NCBI GenBank assembly: GCA_020631735.1
Contig: CM036160.1
Coordinates: 7,052,407 to 7,116,406 of the forward strand
DNA from: Saccharum officinarum
Taxonomy: Eukaryota > Streptophyta > Magnoliopsida > Poales > Poaceae
Length of the DNA stretch: 64,000 nt
Direction: 5' to 3'
Both the position numbers and the translations under genes were made by a program. This document shows positions 26,225-36,617 of the stretch, piece by piece. The first letter of the stretch is position 1, and every line of letters starts with the position of its first letter. Under the pieces are notes generated by a model. The model ran no database searches, was not told the DNA's origin, and saw nothing but the letters and a program-made list of their open reading frames with translations.

Positions 26225-26640
26225 TGTAGGAAGTGGTCAAAAGTGATTCACAGTAAATGTGTAAGACCTAATATAACTACTACTGCGAGTACGAGAGAGA
26301 GGAAAAGGGAAACGGTGGAAATCGCAAACCATCAGTAGGAGCAGGAGTAGCCGATCCGGAGGAAGCGCCGGTGTTGGGGTCGTTCGCCGGCGCCATGGGT
26401 TCGGTGGTGCTTCCCGTCGCTGGCAGCGCCCCTTCTCTAGATCGGGATTAAGGTTAGGATGTGCGGTGGGGAACTGACTGCGCGGTGAACCTCGTTCTGC
26501 GAGCCCCGGCCCCCACCTTCCTTTTATAGCGCTGTGCGACGGGGGCCCACCAACCATATCGGGTTGGGCGCCCTCGATCAGGACGCGAGAACAAGGCCCA
26601 AAAGGCCGTTGGGCCTGATGGAGGGAGATCACTTTCAACA
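26225..26640 (-). repeat. 3' LTR of the host copia element (minus strand)
   Basis: About 416 bp. Read on the minus strand it begins TGTTGAAAGTGATC, directly after a polypurine tract (AAGGGGGAGAA, plus 26641-26652), and ends GACCACTTCCTACA. The TG…CA ends and the adjacent tract support the LTR call. The partner 5' LTR is not in the window, so the outer boundary is approximate. Confidence 0.55.
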
Positions 26641-28757
26641 TTCTCCCCCTTGATCTCTCATCACTTTCTTTGTTCTTTAATTTCATACTCAATCTTTCGA
26701 TTCATAGTTTTCTTGTTTCTATCTTATTCCATTGCAGATTAGTGCATTGAACTGTTTCATCGTCACAGCAATTAGTGCCGTTAGACTAACAGCTACAACA
26801 CATTTCTCTGTTTTGGAATGAAGTTTCTTCTGGGCCTTTCGTATGTTCGGGAATCATAGGCTTTCCCTTAAACCCATGCCGACTACGTGTTCTCTGAACA
26901 CGTTGGGTGGTAAGCCCTTAGTGAGCGGATCCGCGAGCATTTTATCTGTACTTATATGCTCAAGATTTATAATATGATCCCGAACTTTATCTTTCACAAC
27001 ATAGTACTTTATGTCAATGTGTTTGGCAGCACCACTTGACCTATTGTTGTGAGCATACTGTACCGCTGGGTTGTTATCACAATACAACCTCAGTGGTTCA
27101 TTGATATTATCAATCACTTTCAATCCGGGTATGAATTTCTTTAGCCAATTCACCTGCCCCGTTGCCTCATAGCATGCTACAAACTCGGCATACATTGTCG
27201 AGGATGTAGTTACGGTTTGTTTGGAGCTTTTTCATGATATAGCCCCTCCTGCGAGAGTAAATATATATCCTGACGTGGATTTTCTTTCTTCTCCCGCATA
27301 ATCGGAATCTGAATACCCCTCTATCTTCAGGGAATCAGATCTTCTATACGTTAGCATGAGGCCTTTCGTACCCTGCAAATAACGCAGGACTTTCTTCACC
27401 AATTTCCAATGTTCTATTCCTGGATTCTTTTGATATCTGCCAAGTAACCCGGTGACAAAAGCCAAGTCAGGGCGTGTACACACTTGAGCATATTGTAAAC
27501 TTCCAACTGATGAAGCATACGGTACCGCTTTCATTCGATTAATCTCATATTCGTTCTTGGGACATTGATGTTCCCCAAATCTATCGCCCTTGACAATAGG
27601 AGCAGGTGAAGAACTGCACGCATGCATACTAAATTTCTTCAAAACCTTTTCTATGTATGCCTTTTGCGACAATCCTAGTACCCCTTTCTTCTATCTCGGT
27701 GAATCTCTATTCCCAAAACGAACGAGGCCTCACCGAGATTTTTCATATCGAAGTTTGAGGACAAGAATTTCTTCGTTTCCATTAGTAGATTGACATCACT
27801 GCTAGCAAGCAGAATATCATCCACATACAAAATCAGGAATATATACTTTCTATTCTTGAATTTTGTGTAAACGCAATTGTCCTCAACATTTTCCTTAAAC
27901 CCAAAACCTTTTATCGTTCTATCAAATTTCAAATACCACTGTCTTGAGGCTTGTTTCAATCCTTAGATTGATTTCTTTAGGCGTCATCCCATATTTTCTT
28001 TTCCTTTTACAACAAAACCTTTCGGTTGTGCCATATAAACATTTTCTTCCAAATCCCCGTTAAGGAACGCCGTTCTTACATCCATTTGATGTAATTCCAA
28101 ATCATAGTGGGCCACAAGTGCCATTATAATTCTGAAGGAATCTTTACATGAGACTGGAGAAAATGTCTCATTGTAATCAATCCCTTCTCTTTGCGTAAAG
28201 CCTTTCGCCACAAGTCGCGCTTTAAACCTTTCTATATTCCCTTGGGAGTCATATTTTATTTTGTAGATCCATTTACAACCTACTGTTTTGGCTCCCTTAG
28301 GAATAATTTCCAAGTCCCAAACTTTGTTGGTACTCATTGATTTCATTTCATCTTTCATGGCCTTAAGCCACTTTGATGAGTGGTCGCTTCTCATGGCTTC
28401 TTCAAATGAGGTGGGATCATCCCCCATCTGAAATTCTTCTATTTTATAAACTTCATAGTCATTAGAAATAGCTGACCTTCTTGTTCTTTGAGACCTTCTA
28501 GGGGCCTCTGGCACTTGTTCCACATTGGGCTGTTGTTGTTCTTCCTCATGTGCGACATTTGGTTCTATGGATTCCTCAAGGACAGCCTCCTCAAGGACAG
28601 GTTCCTCATGTTCATTTATTGTCGCCACGGGAGAACTTGCAACAGGTGTTGGCTCCATAGTGTCCTGCACTGTGGGCTCAACAGCAACAGGTAGCATAAA
28701 GAATGGTTCTTCAACCATTGGAGTGGGTACATGTACCCGTTTCTCCTGTAGGCTTAT
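26641..28757 (-). pseudogene. Host Ty1-copia pol, RT and RNase H part
   Basis: The minus strand reads copia reverse transcriptase: KVWDLEIIPKGAKTVGCKWI, LVAKGFTQREGIDY, then LHQMDVRTAFLNGDLEENVY (27984-28718). GLKQASRQWYLKFDR and the catalytic LILYVDDILLASSD follow (27675-27959). RNase H pieces are YSDSDYAG (27232-27672) and CDNNPAVQYAHNNRSSGAAK with LADPLTKGLPPNVF (26854-27195). In-frame stops separate these blocks, so it is dead. Two later insertions interrupt the element; its integrase is at 39131-39880 beyond the gag-only element. Confidence 0.93.
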
Positions 28758-31304
28758 TGAAAGGTCCTTGTTTGGTTTTGGTAATTGAGTGACAACTTAG
28801 GTGTACTAATATGTGGTTATGTGAGATACACAGGAAATTAGTCCACATGTGATGGTGTCATGAAGGAGCTCATTGCATATGAGACATGACATGGAGTCAT
28901 GTGACCAAGGTGGAGAAGATCAAGATGATGCTTGGCTCGACGGACCGGTTGCAAGTGTGAAGGGCAAGTTAGAGGCTATGAAGTGAGGGACCGCGTGTGA
29001 CGGTGAAGCTTGAGCATGACTCGGCGCCGATGGACCGACGCAACGGTGAAGAGCAAGTGAGGTCAAGATCGATGAACCAATATGGTTACGTGATGATATG
29101 AAGTGGATCATATCATTTGGTGATTGGTCGGTGCATGTGTTGCATCAACATCAATGGAGATGGAATGGAATGCGCAAGGCAAAGGTATAACCTAGGGCAT
29201 TTCCATTTCACCGGTCATAGGTGTGTAGAGAAGTTTATGACCGGGTTTAGGATAGATGGCCGTACTATCAAGAGGGGCAAACTTGTTTGCATATCGGTCA
29301 TCTAGTGCCACTCGTGTGATCTAACCATGCATCGTTGCTAGGATCGAGTGGCGTGGCAAGTTGAGTGGTTAACTCCTTCGATAAAATGATTATGAAAATG
29401 CTAACACACGTGCACAAGGTGGTGATCACTTGTTGGTGTTGGCACATTTACGAAGGCGATGAAGTTTGAGCGGTAGAGAGGGTTTGGGGTCCTCTCTCCC
29501 TCCCGCCGAGCTTGCGAGCGCGGGATTCAGGCGTTTTCGAGGAGTTGAAAAGCCTATTTTCCACTACGCCGGAAGTCGAAAAAGAAACGGAGGCGAACGG
29601 AGGTCACAGAGGTGACCGGACGCTGCACCGGACGCGGTCATAGTATGACCGGACGCGTCCGGTCAGTACAGCGCAGGAGTCAGGCGCGCGGGCTAGGGTT
29701 TGCAACCGGCGCGTCCGGTCACTCGCGGGACCGGCGCGTCCGGTCAGGCGCCCTGAGGGAACTGCAGTTCGCAAGGTCGATCGGACGCGATGAGCGTCCG
29801 GTCACACACGATCGGACGCGTCCGGTCGTCGAGGGAGCTTACTGGACTCCGACCGGACGCTGGCACTGTCGCGTCCGGTCATTGCGAGGAGCGCGTCCGG
29901 TCGTTGTTTCGCGGGCGCGGGTGCTGTGCGGATCGGCGCGTCCGGTCGTTGCGAGGAGCGCGTCCGGTCGTTGCTTCGCGCGCGCGGTGCTGTGCGACCG
30001 GCGCGTCCGGTCGGTTGAGCAGCGCGTCCGGTCATAGCGTTTGACCGTTGGCGCGCAGTGACCGTTGGAGGATCTAACGGTCGCATTTGAAATTTGAGGG
30101 ACACGTGGACGTCGCAGGGCGACCGGACGCGGTTGAGCGCGTTCGGTCAGTTTCGACCGGCGCGTCCGGTCATCCTGAAATCTGCCCAGTGAAGGGGTAA
30201 CAGCTCTATTTGACCGTGGGGTTATAAATAGATGCCTTGGCCGGCCATGGCCGGTAGCTGAGCACACTATAGTCTTTGTGACTTGTGTGGTAGTGCTTGG
30301 GAGCCCTCTAACTCACTCATGCTTGATAGTGTTCATCGGATCGAGTGAGAGAGCGATTCTAGTGCGTTGCTTTGAGAGATTGCATCGTGTGGCACTAGGT
30401 GATCGTGTTGCAAGCCGGTGGTGCTTGTTACTCTTGGAGGTTGCCACCTCCTAGACGGCTTGGTGGCTTGTGGCTCCGTCGAAGCTCGCAAGAAGATTGT
30501 GCGAGGCTCCGGAGAAGCTTTGTGAGGGGGATTGTGCTCACCCCGCGGGGATCGCGAAGAGCAACTCTAGTTGAGCGTGCCATTGAGCTACCACACTTTA
30601 TGGTGGGTTCTTGCGGTGCCTTTTGAGAGGCTCGGTGTGTGACCGATTAGCCGCCGAACCACGAAGTGTTGGTCGACACAACGGGGACGTAGCTTGGTGG
30701 CAACCAAGTGAACCTCGGGAGAAAATCACCGTGTCAACTTTGTCTACTCTTCTCGGTGGTTTGCTTTCGTGCAACACAAGCTTGTATTTAATTTCATATA
30801 TACTTGTGCTTGTGTAGTTGCTCTTGTTCTAGTTGTGCTTGTGTAGCTAGCTAGATATCTTCTTGCATGAGTAGCTAGAAGTATCCCCTTTGCGTGGCTA
30901 ATTTGGTTTGTGTAACCTTGTTAGTCACATTGCTTAGTTTGTGTAGCTAAGTGTTTTGCGCTCTCCAATTTGGCATTAGTTGCCTTGTTTTTAAGCATTG
31001 CTAGTGAGCTTAGGCTTTGTGCGCTTTGCTTACTAGAATTGTGTAGGAGCTCCCTCTTGCTTGCAAAGTACTAGTGCATAGGTTTGTGTGACCTTGCTCT
31101 AGAATTAAATAGGAGAGCTCTTGCTAAGGAAAGCACCTTAGTTGCTTAATTAAAATCTTTGTGAGGTGCTTGTGAACTTAGTTAGAGGGGTGAAGTCTTG
31201 GCTAGACCGATAAGTTTAATTCCGCATTTGTTTTGGTCAGCCAACACGCTTAAGTTTTAGAAAGGACTATTCACCCCCCTCTAGTCCGCCATCTCGACCT
31301 TTCA
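28758..31304 (+). repeat. 5' LTR of the gag-only element
   Basis: 2547 bp, beginning TGAAAGGTCC and ending CGACCTTTCA. It differs from the 3' LTR at only a handful of positions seen by eye: GCGTTCGGTC against GCGTCCGGTC near 30140, A/G near 30172, one extra G near 30530, A/C near 30791, and a C-run length change near 31280. Confidence 0.95.
29612..30230 (+). promoter_or_regulatory. LTR promoter: palindromic GCGTCCGGTC array and TATA box
   Basis: About a dozen copies of GCGTCCGGTC lie between 29612 and 30175, several forming the perfect palindrome GACCGGACGCGTCCGGTC. They stop about 50 bp before a TATA box TATAAATA (30223-30230). The same layout recurs in the 3' LTR (TATA 38044-38051) and in the solo LTR (TATA 41704-41711). 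Clustered palindromes upstream of the core promoter are known in Sirevirus LTRs. Confidence 0.75.
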
Positions 31305-31306
31305 AG

Positions 31307-31318
31307 TGGTATCAGAGC
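31307..31318 (+). other. Primer binding site (initiator tRNA-Met)
   Basis: TGGTATCAGAGC lies two bases after the 5' LTR and matches the usual plant initiator-Met tRNA primer site used for minus-strand priming. Confidence 0.92.
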
Positions 31319-31355
31319 CGGGTCTCTCATTTGCGGTCTTCACCGACCCGAGAGG

Positions 31356-33209
31356 ATGGCGGCTTATGGGCTAGATGATTGTGTGGAACACATTTTTGAT
31401 GGCACTCACTATGCACGGTGGAAAAATCACATGCTTGATCATTTTCGTGCTCTTGGCCCTAAGTTTTGGTGGATCATAGTTGTTGGCTTTTCTCATGACT
31501 TGGATGGGTGTGGTAACCGTACCCAAGCTCAAAAGGATTGCCGAACACTTGATGCACAAGCTAAGTTTTATCTAATCAAAGCTTTAAATGATGAGATTTT
31601 TGACAAGATGAGGGGTCTCTCAAGTGCACATAGCATGTGGACGGCGCTCAAGCATCACTATTGTGACTCCTCAATTTGGGATGATGGAAAATTCAAGAAG
31701 GATGATCACATAGTGATGGAGGTACATGAGGATGTTGAGCATGACCACAACGAGGTGATTGTGGAGGATTGCTCCACCTTAATGTCAAGTGATGATGATG
31801 ATGATCATGCCACAAGATCACTTGACAAGAATGATGATAATGCCACAAGTGATGCAAGCAATGATTCTACTCCATGCACACTTGATGGTGAAGATGATGG
31901 CTATGAGAGTGATGCTTCAACAAGCTCATCAATATCATCACATGGTAACACTAAGATACATGTTGGTGGTTTTGTTGTTAATTGTGATGATCCAAATTTT
32001 GACCTTCTTTATAAACTCTCAAGAGCCTTGAAAAGGGAAATGGAAAGAGTAAGTAAATTGGAAAATGAAAACTCTTTTCTAAAGACCACATGTGAACAAC
32101 AAAAGCATCTACTTTATGTTACTACTTGTTCACATGAGGAGCTAAAATTGGCTCATGAGAAACTTAGTGTTACTCATGATAACTTGGTACAAGAACATGC
32201 TTTACTCACTAAGAAATCTTATAATGAAGAAACCAAATCTAGTGAGAGCTCATCATTTGGGTCAAATGATCAATCACATATTACTAACCCTTGTGATGTA
32301 GGCAAGAAGCATGTATCCACCTCTTGTGATGATTTATTATATATGCCATGTTCTTCACAATTAGATGCTTGTTCTACCTCTATGTCTTGTGAGACTAACC
32401 TTTTGAAGAAGAACAATGAGCTTAAAAGTGAAGTGAAGAATTTGAGCAACAAGTTGGAGAGGTGCTACAACTCTAAAATCGCCATTGAGCATATCATGAC
32501 CAATCAAAGAAGATATGGTGATAAGAGTGGTATTGGCTACAACAAGAGCAAGGGCAAGATTATGAAGAAGCAAGATGCAAAGAAGTTATCCCAACTCATG
32601 TGCTACCAATGCCATGAAGTGGGACATATTGCCAAGTGTTGCCCTACCAAGAAGTCTCAAGTTGAGCCAAAAGCAAAGCCCCAAGCTAAAGTCAAGATCA
32701 ATCACGAAGATGTTAGTGACTTGATGATAAAGAAGAAGAAAACAAGAAGGGGTGGAAGAGCAAGACATCCAATGCAAATTCAAGATGTCAAGATGATGAG
32801 CAAGAATCAAGATGAGAAGAAAATACATGCTCACATCAAGTGCTTCAAATGTGGAGATAAGGGACACTTCGCCTCGGGGTGTCCTACCAAGCTTGAGAAG
32901 AAGGCTCAAGCAACTCGTGAGAGGCAAGGAAATGAGAAGCAACATATGAGCAAGGAAGAAAAGGCTCAATCTAAGAGAAGTTGCTACTCATGCCGGAAAA
33001 GGGGACACATGGCACATTCATGTCCCCTAGGTGAGAATTCTAAGCCTAGTTCAATTGATGATACTAATATGCTTAGAAAGGATGGCAATGGTACCTCATT
33101 GGTTGGAATTGCAAAACATCCCGCTAACCATACTAAGGCTTTGCCTAAGTATGTTGCTCCTAATTTGAGAGGACCCAAACTAGTTTGGGTACCATCAAAG
33201 AGTGGATGA
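31356..33209 (+). CDS. Gag protein of the gag-only element, 617 aa, three zinc knuckles
   Basis: A capsid/nucleocapsid polyprotein that packages element RNA into virus-like particles. ATG 31356 follows the primer site. The N-terminal part (FDGTHYARWKNHMLDHFRAL, then FYLIKALNDEIFDKMRGLSS) is the copia-type Gag core. An acidic Asp-rich spacer (SSDDDDDH) and a coiled-coil-like middle follow. Three CX2CX4HX4C knuckles are near residues 416 (CYQCHEVGHIAKCC), 496 (CFKCGDKGHFASGC) and 543 (CYSCRKRGHMAHSC). One or two knuckles are usual, so three is unusual. The frame is intact and no pol frame follows, which suggests selection for Gag function or great youth. Confidence 0.92.
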   Translation: MAAYGLDDCVEHIFDGTHYARWKNHMLDHFRALGPKFWWIIVVGFSHDLDGCGNRTQAQKDCRTLDAQAKFYLIKALNDEIFDKMRGLSSAHSMWTALKHHYCDSSIWDDGKFKKDDHIVMEVHEDVEHDHNEVIVEDCSTLMSSDDDDDHATRSLDKNDDNATSDASNDSTPCTLDGEDDGYESDASTSSSISSHGNTKIHVGGFVVNCDDPNFDLLYKLSRALKREMERVSKLENENSFLKTTCEQQKHLLYVTTCSHEELKLAHEKLSVTHDNLVQEHALLTKKSYNEETKSSESSSFGSNDQSHITNPCDVGKKHVSTSCDDLLYMPCSSQLDACSTSMSCETNLLKKNNELKSEVKNLSNKLERCYNSKIAIEHIMTNQRRYGDKSGIGYNKSKGKIMKKQDAKKLSQLMCYQCHEVGHIAKCCPTKKSQVEPKAKPQAKVKINHEDVSDLMIKKKKTRRGGRARHPMQIQDVKMMSKNQDEKKIHAHIKCFKCGDKGHFASGCPTKLEKKAQATRERQGNEKQHMSKEEKAQSKRSCYSCRKRGHMAHSCPLGENSKPSSIDDTNMLRKDGNGTSLVGIAKHPANHTKALPKYVAPNLRGPKLVWVPSKSG

Positions 33210-36200
33210 TTGTTTATAGGTACCATCGGCATTGGAGGCTTGATTCAAATGGTTTCATTTTGTTCATCATATATTGAGTCAAGTTATGAAGCTCAATGCA
33301 TATCCAATCCCAATGACAAGTCAAAATAAGTGAAGTCCAAGTGCTACAACATACAAGTGCAATGTTAAAGATTGTGGTGATTTATTAGATATATTTGATG
33401 GCTTGCAAATATTCAAGTTGAAAGCTTGCTATTGGATGATCATAAGCTAACCAAGGTATATCTCTTGTTGATCATTTCATTTGGGTGCATATGAGTTGAT
33501 TGAATTGGATAAATGTGCAATGTTGCTTGCTATGAGATGATTGAATGGATTAAAAGCTTAGTAATCAAGTTTGGATTGGTTTGTGTTGGATAATTTCATG
33601 AGATGACATTTAGTAAGTGGATTGGATGGATATATGTCTTGTGAAAGTATTCAAACAAGTTAGTTTCAAGTTTGATTCACTTTTGATGAAGAATAGCTCA
33701 TGTATTGAAATCTGTCCTACATTAAAAATCTGAGCTAGCAGTAATCTTAGCCATGTTTGAGTGATTAAATATTTGGATTGGCTTGAAATTTGGTATATAT
33801 GCTCTACACTTATGAAAGAAGATGCTGTAGAAATTTCATAAGAATTGGATAAGAGATGCTTCGGTTTTGGAGTGCATCTTGTCAGCCATAGTGCAGCAGT
33901 TTTCAGCATATAGCAGTGGTGGAAGAATTGAAATCTGGTAGCAATCTAGATGTCAAATGAATCTCAAATTTTTACAGTTGCTATATGACTTAGTGAATCA
34001 CATCTCCACCAAATTTTATGGCATTTGGATCTGTACATTGGGAGATATAAATTATTCTTTGAAGGGTACAGAATCTGCCAGAAAAGTGACAATCATTGGA
34101 TTAATCTAGAGTCACTTTAATTGAAAGGTCCTCAAGTTGGAAACATGTTTACAAGTGGTTGAGGTACCTAAGTTTGGTTTTGGATTGATCTAGAATCATG
34201 AAGAGCAATGAGTATAAGAACATTTGATTATGGAATGTACTTGGTGTACTTATTTGGTACTCAATTTGAAGATCAAGATCAAACTTAAGATGAAGATGAA
34301 GTTTAAGTTCTAGTGATGATTAGAGATCATTTGGTAGAAAGAAAAGGACTTAAACATGTAGGAAGAGTTGGACTCAAATGTAGATTCAAGGATTATTCAT
34401 CAAGATTGAGTTCATCATTTGGATCAATCAAACTATATCATTTCAAGTGAGTATCAAGAGTGGTTCTTTAGAGAAAGGTCACTTCTCCCTAGTGAGGGGC
34501 TTGCCGCCGTGTGTAGGTGAAACCAAGTTTGGGACTTGGAAGGATAACATGGAAGTGGTGATCCGAGGAACTTGTGATGCTTAGTTGAAGCAATCAAAAG
34601 GGTTGATCAAGAAAAGCAAGCAACACCCAAAAGAGAGCTAGTCATATATTTCAAGTGGTATTCTAAGTAGTTCTCTCATGCAAGTATTGATCAAAAAGAT
34701 GAAGCAAGCCAACCACAACTCAAGAGATAGTGCACTTGATCATAAGTGGTTTTCATTTCATATGGGTGAAGAATGGATTTATCTATGATGATTGGTCTTC
34801 ACCAAGCTTATAAATTGGACTTCATATTGCTATTGGAGTAATGAATTAGAATCTATGTGACTATCATCTACTCCAATATAGCAAAGGTATCATTGTAATG
34901 TGCATGATCATTTCATCCCTTACTAGTATGCGGTTAGTGCATATAGTACATGCTTATTAGAATCATGCATAACAAATGAAGAGTTTTAATTCATAATCTA
35001 CCACTATTGCTTGAATGGTTAATTGACCTAGTGGTATAAGTATGAATTTGTTCATGAGCTAGTAAACCCAAATACTTGATCTAGCTTGGATTGCTAACAA
35101 GTGACAAGTACAACATTGGCAAGATAACCCTTAGCATGAGGTGTGAAGAAGTTTGTCATTGGATCAAACCGAACTTAGAATCTTAGGCAAATCAACATAG
35201 TTCAAGTCATACAAGAAGCTCATGTCAATGATAAGAGTACAAGCACAAGACAACAATGAAAATGGATATCTAGTTTGTTTCAAGTGATATCTAGACTCAA
35301 ATTGATCTTCCAAGTGCTATTCACTAGTGGTGTCTAGATCATGATCTACAAATGATATCTTACAAGTGGTACTCATGAAGATAGCAAATGTTCGAGAAGT
35401 GAATATTATTGTCAAATCCTTCAAAGTGGATCCATACTAGAAAATTCTTTCAAATGGTGTCACATTCCTACTCATGGTATCTTCACGTGGTATCATTCAT
35501 GCAAGACAATGGTTTCACAAGTGATCCTCAACTTTAAGTGATCAAATCAAGCAATGCTACCCTCATCTTCAAGTGGTATCTCAAGTGAATGACACATGCT
35601 ATGACATAGGGGGAGGAGCCCCACCGATTGGTATCAAGGTCAAAGATCCTATGTGGAATCTCAAGAGCAACCATAAAGTTTGTCATTCCAACATATGTGG
35701 TAATGTCCATAAAAAATGCAATATTCAAGTCTCAACCATCTACCCCAATACAAGCCTTTGTATCAATTGAGAAGAACACCTTTTATGGAAATTGATGACA
35801 AAGGGGGAGAGATTGGACAAAGATATGAAAGCTTTTTGAGCTTTGGGGAGAGATTGGAAAGATTGGACATGGACATGAACAAAGAGGGAGCAACATTTAA
35901 GAATGTAAGGGGATCAAACATTCTTGGATAAAGAAAAGAAAGCACACAAGTAGGGGAGCAAGCTCATGAACTTTGATTGATTACATTTGATATGTGCATA
36001 ATTCATGTGCTTGCTTGCATTGCATAAAGTTCTTAAATTCAATATGCATGCTTGTGTGGTGTATGCTAGTTATAGAACTTGAATGATGATTTGATAACTA
36101 GCATGCATAGGATGTTAGCTAGACTTGTGATTATCATGCAAAAACTAGAACCATGCTTATAATGTTGATCTCACGGGGTTTCTAGTGTTTTTGATGTCTA

Positions 36201-36548
36201 GCTACTCATGATGCTAAGGATGATGGCAAACTTGTAATTTTCAAATGGTATCAAGCTACTAATTGGTATCAAGCTACAAAGGTTTATTCTATACACCTTA
36301 GCATCACTTAGTAGTGCTAACCCTCCCACAAATTTCATATTTATGCATATGTGCAAGCTTGAAACCAAACCATTTGAGCACATATGTAGGGGAGTTATCA
36401 CTACCAAGTCGGATTTTATGGTGCTTATCCAAATCTTGACATAGAGCTTAAAAGTTGGATAAGTAACATTAAATCCAAAACAAGTTAGCAATTTACACTT
36501 TGTGTGAAGTGCTAGCTTGAAAAAGCATAATTTCCATATCTTTGTAGA
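33210..36548 (+). other. Non-coding interior of the gag-only element
   Basis: About 3.3 kb without a reading frame of note where pol would be expected. The words CAAGTGGTATC and TTCAAGTGG recur across 34600-35600. Extra purine tracts resembling polypurine tracts occur at about 35606 (TAGGGGGAGGAG), 35800 (AAAGGGGGAGAG), 35950 (TAGGGGAG) and 36388 (TAGGGGAG). Multiple polypurine tracts are reported for Sireviruses. Confidence 0.7.
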
Positions 36549-36617
36549 GTTGTCATCAATTACCAAAAAGGGGGAGATTGAAAGGTCCTTGTTTGGTTTT
36601 GGTAATTGAGTGACAAC
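36549..36617 (+). promoter_or_regulatory. Polypurine tract inside a hairpin spanning the 3' LTR junction
   Basis: GTTGTCATCAATTACC (36549-36564) can pair with GGTAATTGAGTGACAAC (36601-36617), with one bulged base. The 36-nt loop holds the polypurine tract AAAAAGGGGGAGAT and the first bases of the LTR (TGAAAGG, from 36579). The same arrangement occurs in the Sirevirus-like element at 43942-44017. Confidence 0.7.

Noticed and set aside
29612..30175. CRISPR-like direct repeats
   Set aside because: Repeat spacing is irregular, the motif is a short palindrome inside an LTR, and the genome is eukaryotic.
29612..30267. Frames of 84-142 codons within the LTR arrays (also at 37433-38088 and 41042-41748)
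   Set aside because: They are translations of the GCGTCCGGTC array (repeating RPVV/GASGH) and recur in each LTR copy; not proteins.
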